This document shows positions 1 to 5,842 of a DNA stretch of 8,495 bases, piece after piece. Position 1 is the first letter of the stretch. The number at the start of each line of letters is the position of its first letter. The position numbers were made by a program, and so were the translations under genes. Below the pieces are notes generated by a model, which was not told the origin of the DNA, searched no databases, and worked only from the letters and a program-made list of their open reading frames with translations. The stretch is from Bacillota bacterium (GTDB taxonomy: Bacteria; Bacillota; Clostridia; Oscillospirales; Acutalibacteraceae). The stretch spans positions 1 to 8,495 of the forward strand of contig JAEZWL010000149.1 in assembly GCA_023420245.1 (NCBI GenBank), written 5' to 3'.

Positions 1-18
1 AAGGGTAAGGGGAACTTT

Positions 19-651
19 ATGAGTAACTTTTTTTCTAAAGGGCCGGATTATTTTGGATTGTTTGAAAAAGGAATCGGTATTTCCAACAAAGCCGCTAAGG
101 CGCTTCAAACCTCTTTTGCAGATGGCACAATCGATAAAAATGAAATCAAGCGCCTAAAGGAAATCGAGCATGAGGGCGATAAGCATGTGCACGAATGCTC
201 CAATTTAATCGCCGATGCTTTCATTACCCCGCTGGATCGTTCCGACATGATGGCAATGGTAGCCGCAATCGAGGCAATTACAGACAGTATTGATGATATT
301 GCGAACCAGATTTACATGATGCACATCACCAAGGCAAACGAAGTAACCGTAAAAATGGTCAATTTGATTGTCGAGAGCTGTGAAGAGCTTGAAAAGCTGA
401 TGGCGGAATTCAAACAATACAAAAAGAACTTTAAGCGCATTAAGGAGCTCACCGTTATTGTAAATAACTTTGAAGAAGAAGGCGACGCTGTATTCGGCGA
501 AGCGATGCGCGAATTGTTTGACCCGAACAACCAAATGGAAATGATTGACGTGATTCGTCTGCAAAATCTTTACAACACCATGGAAAATTCCCTTGATTAC
601 TGCGAAGATGTGGCAGATATCGTAGAACAGATTATTATTTCAAACACATAA
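19..651 (+). CDS. DUF47 / PhoU-like phosphate-transport accessory protein
   Basis: A 210-residue soluble, almost entirely helical protein of the DUF47 (PhoU_div, PF01865) family. Members are normally encoded beside a Pit-type inorganic phosphate transporter and are thought to modulate it; no transporter is in this window, so a pit gene would have to lie upstream of base 1. Visible signatures are two copies of the family's acidic E-x-E-G-D type motif, at residues 50-54 (EHEGD) and 152-156 (EEEGD), which in PhoU-like proteins bind metal, the TPLDRSDMMAM segment (70-80), and the C-terminal DYCEDVADIVE helix (193-203). The length matches the family (about 205-215 aa), so the gene is intact. The start is supported by AAGGGGAA at 7-14. 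A strong terminator 12 nt after the stop makes this the last gene of its transcript. Family assignment is firm; the exact role in phosphate uptake is inferred. Confidence 0.93.
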   Translation: MSNFFSKGPDYFGLFEKGIGISNKAAKALQTSFADGTIDKNEIKRLKEIEHEGDKHVHECSNLIADAFITPLDRSDMMAMVAAIEAITDSIDDIANQIYMMHITKANEVTVKMVNLIVESCEELEKLMAEFKQYKKNFKRIKELTVIVNNFEEEGDAVFGEAMRELFDPNNQMEMIDVIRLQNLYNTMENSLDYCEDVADIVEQIIISNT

Positions 652-663
652 TATCAATTTTTG

Positions 664-693
664 AAGCCCGCTTGAATTTCAGGCGGGCTTTTT
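664..693 (+). terminator. Intrinsic terminator after the DUF47 gene
   Basis: AAGCCCGCTTGA (664-675) pairs with TCAGGCGGGCTT (679-690), twelve pairs with a single G-U and a three-base loop, running into five T residues (689-693). It starts 12 nt after the DUF47 stop codon and is a textbook Rho-independent terminator separating that gene from the next operon. Confidence 0.93.
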
Positions 694-696
694 GAG

Positions 697-725
697 TTGA
701 AGAGTAGATTATAATTTGATATAAT
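697..725 (+). promoter_or_regulatory. Sigma-A-type extended -10 promoter of the downstream operon
   Basis: The -35 box is TTGAAG (697-702, four of six to TTGACA), the spacer is 17 nt, and the -10 box is a perfect TATAAT (720-725). A TG at 717-718, one base before the -10, adds an extended -10 element. Transcription would begin near 732, giving a leader of about 107 nt before the kinase start at 839. It begins only four bases after the T-run of the preceding terminator. A second TATAAT at 710-715 has no good -35 at the right distance. Called from sequence only. Confidence 0.82.
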
Positions 726-838
726 ATAAAAATATACATCGTCATACTGTTTCGACAGGGAAATCTGTGAACGGTCGTAATATTGTTGCGGACTGGTTCA
801 CCGGTTTGTGTTTTTTTGAACGGAATAGGGGAAAAATA
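726..838 (+). promoter_or_regulatory. Structured 5' leader with repeated TGAACGG motifs
   Basis: This untranslated stretch between the promoter and the kinase start holds TGAACGG at 768-774 and 817-823, and a third copy at 840-846 overlaps the start codon itself. A single inverted GTTCA (796-800) could pair with any of them. The best fold pairs GTGAACGGTC (767-776) with 791-801, allowing one bulged G. Seven T residues follow at 811-817. It does not match a riboswitch or T-box class that I recognise. The regulatory role is inference; the repeats are directly visible. Confidence 0.35.
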
Positions 839-1522
839 ATGAACGGTAAGTTGATTTGCATCGAAGGACTGGATGGCAGCGGAAAAGCAACTCAGACAGA
901 ACTGCTCTGCGGGAGTTTGGTCAGAAACGGGGTTTCGCTTCGGCGGGTATCGTTTCCTGATTATGAGGAGCCCTCGTCCGTGCTGGTAAAAATGTATCTC
1001 GGAGGCGGATTTGGTACGGACCCCAATCAGGTCAACGCTTATGCCGCATCCTCTTTTTACGCGGTCGACCGCTATGCCAGCTACCAACGGCATTGGCGCG
1101 GAGACTATGAGCAGGGCAAGCTGATTGTCGCCGACCGCTATACAACCTCAAATATGGTGTTTCAGCTTTCCAAGCTTCCAAAATCAGAATGGGACGGTTT
1201 TATTGCGTGGCTGGAAGATTTTGAATACGGAAAGCTGTCTATTCCAAAACCGGATTTAACCATTTATCTGGAAATGCCCACGGCGGTTTCTCAAAGGCTT
1301 CTCAGCAACCGCTACCACGGCGATGCCAGTAAAAAAGATATTCATGAAAGCAATACCGACTATCTTACCCAGTGCCGCGAAAGCGCGGCCTATGCCGCTC
1401 AGCGGCTTAACTGGAAGATTATCCACTGTGCCAAGGGAGAAAACCCGAGGACTGTTGAAGAAATACAGAGTGATATTATGAAAAAAATAGCGGAGGAACT
1501 ACCTTTATATGTTTCAATTTGA
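839..1522 (+). CDS. Thymidylate kinase-like nucleoside monophosphate kinase
   Basis: A 227-residue cytoplasmic P-loop kinase of the thymidylate kinase family, expected to convert dTMP plus ATP to dTDP and ADP. Visible features are the phosphate-binding loop GLDGSGKAT (10-18), the DRY motif (99-101) of the TMK substrate site, the AVDRYASYQ helix (75-83) resembling the TMK DRaqH region, PDLTIYLE (138-145) before the LID, and a basic/acidic LID-like stretch RYHGDASKKDIHE (158-170). The residue after the P-loop lysine is Ala rather than Ser/Thr, which is unusual. The start at 839 is chosen because AGGGGA (827-832) precedes it and because TMKs begin just before the first strand; a GTG at 767 would add 24 unrelated residues. 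It is the first gene of the operon and overlaps the next by 14 nt. It may be a divergent paralogue rather than the only tmk, so no symbol is given. Confidence 0.85.
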   Translation: MNGKLICIEGLDGSGKATQTELLCGSLVRNGVSLRRVSFPDYEEPSSVLVKMYLGGGFGTDPNQVNAYAASSFYAVDRYASYQRHWRGDYEQGKLIVADRYTTSNMVFQLSKLPKSEWDGFIAWLEDFEYGKLSIPKPDLTIYLEMPTAVSQRLLSNRYHGDASKKDIHESNTDYLTQCRESAAYAAQRLNWKIIHCAKGENPRTVEEIQSDIMKKIAEELPLYVSI

Positions 1523-2420
1523 ATACCCAACCATTGAAGACCGTAAGTGGATGCAGCCAATTCTTTCACAGTGCGGGGGAATGGGCAGCGAATCGGCGTT
1601 CGGAACCCTATTTATTTGGGGCAGCGTCTATCATTCTAAATTTTGTCGTTTTAATGACTTTCTGCTTCTCGGCTCCGGGGGTCAGTATCACAGCTATAAT
1701 CTTCCCATCGGAGGAAAAGACCCCTATAAAGCGGTGAAAGCGCTGATGGAAGACGCAGAGGAAAAGCAGATTCCGTTTAAAATGTGGGGAATTACGCAGG
1801 ACGGTGTTGCGGAGCTTCAGGAATTGTTTCCCGGTAAATTTGAATTTTCCCTTGACCGCAATGGCTCCGATTATATTTATGCTTCTGACGATTTAATCAA
1901 TTTACCCGGTCGGAGATACCACGGGAAGCGCAATCACTTGGCGCAGTTCGACCGTAACTATGACTGGAGCTATGAGGATATTACCCCGGAAAACATTGAG
2001 GACTGTAAAGCAGTCGCAAAAAAATGGTGTGAGGATAACGGTGGCTGTACCGAGGCAAACGGCTCACAGAATGAAAGCTGTGCTCTTTTAAAGGCTTTCC
2101 GTTATTATAAGGAATTAGGGCTGTCCGGCGGCTTGCTCCGAATCGAGGGAAAACCGGTTGCGTTTACAATTGGTGAGGAAATCAATTCTCAAACCTTTTT
2201 ATTGCATTTTGAAAAAGCGCTCGATGGCTATAACGGGCTGTATACGGCGATTAATCATGAATTCGCCGCCCGTCACCTAAGCGGTTATCAATATATCAAC
2301 CGCGAGGAGGATCTGGGGCTGGAGGGCTTGCGTAAGGCGAAGCTTTCCTATCATCCGGTCATCCTTCTGCAAAAATACACGGTCACATTAAAAGAAGAAT
2401 CAAAGGAAGCGGCACAATGA
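1509..2420 (+). CDS. DUF2156 (LPG-synthase C-terminal-like) protein, GNAT-fold
   Basis: A 303-residue soluble protein of the DUF2156 family (PF09924), whose fold is a tandem GNAT-like domain shared with the catalytic part of MprF, the lysyl-phosphatidylglycerol synthase. MprF-type domains transfer an amino acid from aminoacyl-tRNA to a lipid; stand-alone Clostridial members have no assigned substrate. Hallmarks visible are DYIYASDDLINLPGRRYHGK (121-140), followed by RNHL, FEKALDGYNGLYTAINHEFA (234-253), and INREEDLGLEGLRKAKLSY (263-281). No transmembrane segment or signal peptide is present, so the flippase half of MprF is absent and the protein is probably cytosolic. The start has GGAGGA at 1493-1498 inside the preceding kinase gene, giving a 14-nt overlap; its stop shares ATGA with the next gene, suggesting translational coupling. 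The family is clear; aminoacyl transfer here is inference. Confidence 0.88.
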   Translation: MFQFEYPTIEDRKWMQPILSQCGGMGSESAFGTLFIWGSVYHSKFCRFNDFLLLGSGGQYHSYNLPIGGKDPYKAVKALMEDAEEKQIPFKMWGITQDGVAELQELFPGKFEFSLDRNGSDYIYASDDLINLPGRRYHGKRNHLAQFDRNYDWSYEDITPENIEDCKAVAKKWCEDNGGCTEANGSQNESCALLKAFRYYKELGLSGGLLRIEGKPVAFTIGEEINSQTFLLHFEKALDGYNGLYTAINHEFAARHLSGYQYINREEDLGLEGLRKAKLSYHPVILLQKYTVTLKEESKEAAQ

Positions 2421-3298
2421 TTGGTTTTGCGGACTGGGAAATGCGCGGCGAGCTTGCACAGCTCTGGCAGCTCTGCTTTGACGAGCCGGCGCGGCCTGCC
2501 AAATATTTTTTCAATAATTATTTTCGTCCGGAAAACTGCCTGATCTACAGAACGGCCGGAAAAATCGCCGCGGCTGTTTATCTGCTTCCGTCTTATATCG
2601 CGTCTGACACAAAACCCCAAAAGGCCCATTATATTTATGCGGCGGGAACGCTGCCGCAATACCGTTCCCACGGATATATGGCGGCGCTTTTGGCGTGGGC
2701 CGCGCTCACCGGCTCCAATCGCGGAGACTGGTATTCCGTTGTTCTTCCGGCAACCCGGCAGCTTTATAGTCTGTATGAAAAATCGGATTACGTGCCGTTC
2801 TTTAAAGTGGAGAATGTAACGGTTACGCTCGGTCGCATGTGTGATCTCGCGCAAGGCGGACTGGCGGGTAACTTTGTTTTTACCTATCAGCAGCTTAATG
2901 CCCTGCGTAATTCCCGTTTGGCGCGCAAAAAGGGCTCGGTGCTCTGGAGGGACGACGGGTTTGCCTACGCGGCCGGTATGGCGAAGGTATACGGGGACAA
3001 GCTCGTTTGCTCCCGAACCGGAGAGAAGCCATCCTACGCGCTGTGCCGGAGAACAGATGAAAACGCTTGCAGTGTATTGGAAGTAATGGCAGATCGGGAT
3101 ACGGTCGCCGACCTTGCTGCAAGCCTGATCTGTCAGATGCCCGCGCAGACCTATTCCATCCGGCAGCCTGTTGGGAGCGGTTTGTTCGGTGAAGGAGAGG
3201 CCACGGCGTTTGGAATGATCAAACCGCTCGGCGGAACGCTGCTACAGCCGGTTCAAAATGATGCGGACCCGCCCTATCTTGGGTTATCACTTGATTAA
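2417..3298 (+). CDS. GNAT family N-acetyltransferase, Eis-like
   Basis: A 293-residue protein with an N-terminal GNAT domain (about 1-130) and a C-terminal half (about 140-293) that recalls the second domain of Eis-type acetyltransferases. Motif A for acetyl-CoA binding is at 77-92 (GTLPQYRSHGYMAALL), with the pyrophosphate-loop residues R83, H85 and G86; the final Gly of the classical R-x-x-G-x-G/A becomes Tyr-Met. PATRQLYSLYEKSDY (111-125) matches motif B, where a tyrosine usually serves as general acid. It starts in the ATGA overlap with the DUF2156 gene, so the two are likely translated together. The acceptor substrate cannot be told from sequence; Eis relatives acetylate amines on small molecules or proteins. 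No membrane segment is present. Confidence 0.85.
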   Translation: MIGFADWEMRGELAQLWQLCFDEPARPAKYFFNNYFRPENCLIYRTAGKIAAAVYLLPSYIASDTKPQKAHYIYAAGTLPQYRSHGYMAALLAWAALTGSNRGDWYSVVLPATRQLYSLYEKSDYVPFFKVENVTVTLGRMCDLAQGGLAGNFVFTYQQLNALRNSRLARKKGSVLWRDDGFAYAAGMAKVYGDKLVCSRTGEKPSYALCRRTDENACSVLEVMADRDTVADLAASLICQMPAQTYSIRQPVGSGLFGEGEATAFGMIKPLGGTLLQPVQNDADPPYLGLSLD

Positions 3299-3312
3299 TC
3301 GGAGGTTTTCAT

Positions 3313-3852
3313 ATGATATATTTGTTCCTTGCGGAAGGCTTTGAAGAAATTGAGGCGATTGCCACCGTTGATATCCTGCGGCGGGCCGGATGTGATTTGA
3401 GCACGGTTGGAATCGGCGGAAAAAGAATTACCGGCGCCCACAATATTCAGGTAACCGCAGATTTGGAGGAGAACGACGTCAGCTTTTCCGCGATCGATAT
3501 GGTGATTCTTCCCGGCGGGGGAGAAGGCACCAGAAGATTGGATGAGTCTTCTCTTGTGCGTTCTGCCGTACAGTACTGCGCGGATCACCGCAAGCCGATT
3601 GCGGCAATTTGCGCCGCTCCGTCCGTTCTTGGGCATATGGGGTTACTCAGCGGTCATGAAGCAACCTGCTTTCCCGGCTTTGAGGGCGAATTGAATGCGA
3701 AAACAGTGACCGGAGCCCCTGTGTGCGTGAGCGGTGATTTGATAACCGCCAGAGGCGCGGGTGTTACGGTTGAATTTGCGCTGAAAATCGTTGAGGTTCT
3801 TTATGGTACCGAAAAATCCACTATGCTTAGGAAGAAAATGCAATGTATGTAA
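3313..3852 (+). CDS. DJ-1/PfpI family protein (glyoxalase III/deglycase-like)
   Basis: A 179-residue flavodoxin-like protein of the DJ-1/ThiJ/PfpI superfamily, of normal length. The catalytic-type cysteine is C100 in the nucleophile elbow AAICAAPSVLG (97-107), and its partner acid is E14 in EGFEEIEA (8-15), matching Cys106 and Glu18 of human DJ-1. LPGGGEG (66-72) is the conserved oxyanion-side loop. The histidine found in human DJ-1 (TTHP) is not conserved; here the site reads TCFPGFE, as is common in bacterial members. Relatives have been reported to remove methylglyoxal (glyoxalase III) and to protect against oxidative or glycation damage; which activity applies here is inference. GGAGG (3301-3305) sets the start, 14 nt after the GNAT gene. 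The stop lies inside the start of the next gene (10-nt overlap). Confidence 0.92.
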   Translation: MIYLFLAEGFEEIEAIATVDILRRAGCDLSTVGIGGKRITGAHNIQVTADLEENDVSFSAIDMVILPGGGEGTRRLDESSLVRSAVQYCADHRKPIAAICAAPSVLGHMGLLSGHEATCFPGFEGELNAKTVTGAPVCVSGDLITARGAGVTVEFALKIVEVLYGTEKSTMLRKKMQCM

Positions 3853-4439
3853 AAAACATCAAGGAAGTTAAAATCAATCTTCGCGCCCGCTACCGACACT
3901 TCCGCGAGAATATGAACCCGGAGCAAAAGCTGGAGTTGGATTCCACAATCCAGAGCCGCCTTCTCGCGCTCGTAGAATATTCGAAGGCGGATACGATTTT
4001 TACTTATGTGAGCAAGTCCATAGAGGTTGACACCATATCGCTGATCAAAGCCGCGCTTGCCACCCGCAAGCTTGTTGCGGTGCCGCGCTGTGTGCCCGAT
4101 ACCTATGATATGGAATTCTACTATATTACTTCGCTGAACGACTTGGAAAAGGGAATGTTTGGCGTACCGGAGCCGGTTCCGGGAAAATGCCCGCTGGTTA
4201 CGGATTACTCCAAAGGTCTTTGCATAGTTCCCGGTCTCAGCTTTGACGCGCAGGGCTATCGTCTCGGCTATGGAAAGGGATACTATGACCGCTTTCTTGC
4301 CGATTTTTTCGGCAGCACCGTCGGAATCTGCTATTCCGGGTGTGTGCAGTGGAATTTGCCGCACGGCTACTACGATAAACCGGTTGACCTGCTGATTACG
4401 GAAAAGTATATCCGGCGCACGGCGAATATCAGCAAATGA
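3843..4439 (+). CDS. 5-formyltetrahydrofolate cyclo-ligase
   Basis: A 198-residue enzyme that uses ATP to convert 5-formyl-THF into 5,10-methenyl-THF, returning stored folate to the one-carbon pool that also feeds thymidylate synthesis. The diagnostic block is PGLSFDAQGYRLGYGKGYYD (130-149), the ATP/folate-binding signature of the family. The N-terminal basic helix (LRARYRHFRENM, 13-24), the YVSKSIEVDT strand with E61, and the C-terminal LPHGYYDKPVDLLITE segment (172-187) are also typical. The motif before PVD has Tyr-Asp where many relatives have His-Asp. The start at 3843 is supported by AGGAAG (3829-3834) and overlaps the DJ-1 gene by 10 nt. The next gene follows after 31 nt. The family is firmly recognised; the gene is called fau/ygfA in other bacteria. 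Confidence 0.94.
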   Translation: MYVKNIKEVKINLRARYRHFRENMNPEQKLELDSTIQSRLLALVEYSKADTIFTYVSKSIEVDTISLIKAALATRKLVAVPRCVPDTYDMEFYYITSLNDLEKGMFGVPEPVPGKCPLVTDYSKGLCIVPGLSFDAQGYRLGYGKGYYDRFLADFFGSTVGICYSGCVQWNLPHGYYDKPVDLLITEKYIRRTANISK

Positions 4440-4470
4440 AATTCAGCACATAAAAGGGGAGGCCGCAGCC

Positions 4471-5790
4471 ATGAATGATGATTTGCAGAACGACTTGAAC
4501 CACCGGAAAAAGGTGGAGCGCTTTCGCCTGAATATTCCCGAGGAGGAGCTTGATGATTCTATCAATCACGATTTGTATTCGGATATGCAAAATCCTGAGG
4601 GTGAGGCAAACGGCGATTTCGGTGATGTGATTCACAGCTACAGCGACCCGAAGGAAGCACAGAAAGCCAGAAACTCTCAAAGGGAAGCGGAAATACGCGC
4701 GGAAAAAGCGCATAAGTGGAGAAGTAAGGAGAAGGGCAAAAAGAACCGTCTCCTGTTTCGGGTTATGTGGATTATCATGGTTGTGTTTCTTTCCACGCTT
4801 CTGTCTCAGCTTTTTATCTCCGGCTTCGACGATATGCTGGCGCAGGGAAGAGAAAAGGTCAGTGTAACGGTGGAGATACCGAAGAATCCGACGACAGAGC
4901 AGGTTGCCGGTATTCTGAGGGATGCCGGGATTATTCGGGAAGTTGATTTTTTTAAGCTTTATTCCAAGCTTACAAAGGCGGACGGAAATTACAGCAACGG
5001 CAGCTACAAGATCGATACAAATATGGACTATGAAGCGATCATCAACAGCTTACAGTCCAGTGCCAACCGCGTCGATACCGTTAAAATTACGTTCCCGGAG
5101 GGAATCAACGTGTTGGAAATGGCAAATTTGTTTGAGAAAAACGGAGTTTGCAGTGCCAAGGATGCACTTGCTTTGATGAATTCAAACCAGCTTGACAACA
5201 GCTTTGAAATCATCAAGGCAATCCCGAATTCGGCGGACCGCTATTATAAGCTGGAAGGCTACCTGTTCCCGGATACCTATGATTTTTATAAGGATGAAGA
5301 CCCTAAAAAGGCAGTGCAGAAGCTGGTTAACAACTGCAATAAAAAGCTGACGGCAGATATTCGAAACAAGGCGTCGGCCCGGAAGATGACCTTGGATCAG
5401 GTTATGGTTCTTGCCTCTATGATACAGGCGGAGGCGGCAAACAAGGATGATATGTATATCGTTTCGTCTGTTTTTCATAATCGTCTGGCGAGTACCAAGG
5501 GTGACCTCAACCGTTTGCGCTCCGATCCGACTACATATTACCCGTATCGGACCAAAGCGGCGATTCCTTCCAATCTTCGCGAAACCTATAAAAGTAAGTA
5601 TGATACCTATACCATAAAAGGCTTGCCTGCGGGTCCGATCTGCAATCCCGGCGCCGAGGCGATTGACGCCGCGCTGAACCCTGCCGACACCGGTTACTAT
5701 TATTTCTGCCACGATAAGAACGGCAAGGCGTATTACGCAAAAACCAATGCGGCTCACGAGGCAAATCTTGTGAAGGCCGGACTAAAGTAA
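4471..5790 (+). CDS. mltG: Endolytic transglycosylase MltG
   Basis: A 439-residue membrane-anchored lytic transglycosylase of the YceG/MltG family, which cuts nascent glycan strands at the outer face of the membrane and is thought to end peptidoglycan polymerisation. Residues 1-93 are a charged, probably cytoplasmic tail; one transmembrane helix lies at about 94-117; the rest is extracytoplasmic. A LysM-like region (about 130-200, PKNPTTEQVAGIL onward) precedes the catalytic domain. LEGYLFPDTYDF (261-272) and LASMIQAEA (314-322) are family signatures, the latter with E321 at the position of the catalytic Glu218 of E. coli MltG. SDPTTYY (351-357) and KGLPAGPICNPG (383-394) complete the active-site region. 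AGGGGAGG (4455-4462) precedes the start by 8 nt. The long N-terminal tail is absent from E. coli MltG. The gene next door is a U32 protein, an arrangement also seen near yrrL in Bacillus. Confidence 0.95.
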   Translation: MNDDLQNDLNHRKKVERFRLNIPEEELDDSINHDLYSDMQNPEGEANGDFGDVIHSYSDPKEAQKARNSQREAEIRAEKAHKWRSKEKGKKNRLLFRVMWIIMVVFLSTLLSQLFISGFDDMLAQGREKVSVTVEIPKNPTTEQVAGILRDAGIIREVDFFKLYSKLTKADGNYSNGSYKIDTNMDYEAIINSLQSSANRVDTVKITFPEGINVLEMANLFEKNGVCSAKDALALMNSNQLDNSFEIIKAIPNSADRYYKLEGYLFPDTYDFYKDEDPKKAVQKLVNNCNKKLTADIRNKASARKMTLDQVMVLASMIQAEAANKDDMYIVSSVFHNRLASTKGDLNRLRSDPTTYYPYRTKAAIPSNLRETYKSKYDTYTIKGLPAGPICNPGAEAIDAALNPADTGYYYFCHDKNGKAYYAKTNAAHEANLVKAGLK

Positions 5791-5827
5791 AAGTGAGCTG
5801 AGGAAACCTGACGGTTCCGCAGGCTTT

Positions 5828-5842
5828 GGAGGTTAAACATTG
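5828..5842 (+). promoter_or_regulatory. Ribosome binding site with TTG start codon
   Basis: GGAGG (5828-5832) stands seven bases before TTG (5840-5842). This fixes the start of the U32 gene at a non-ATG codon: the next in-frame ATGs (5888 and later) lie beyond the conserved ELLSPVGD strand, so they would truncate the first strand of the barrel. Confidence 0.88.

Noticed and set aside
710..715. A second TATAAT ten bases before the chosen -10 box
   Set aside because: It has no acceptable -35 at 16-18 nt (that stretch falls in the terminator stem) and no clear extended -10, while the 720-725 box has both.
767..838. GTG start at 767 that would lengthen the kinase by 24 residues
   Set aside because: The added residues do not resemble any TMK N-terminus, the family begins just before the P-loop strand, and the ATG at 839 has a better Shine-Dalgarno (AGGGGA). 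A weak AGGGA before 767 keeps it possible but unlikely.
5802..5818. Small hairpin GGAAACC-TGAC-GGTTCC between mltG and the U32 gene
   Set aside because: Only six pairs with a bulge and no T-run, so not a terminator; an alternative CCTG/CAGG pairing competes with it. Probably chance.
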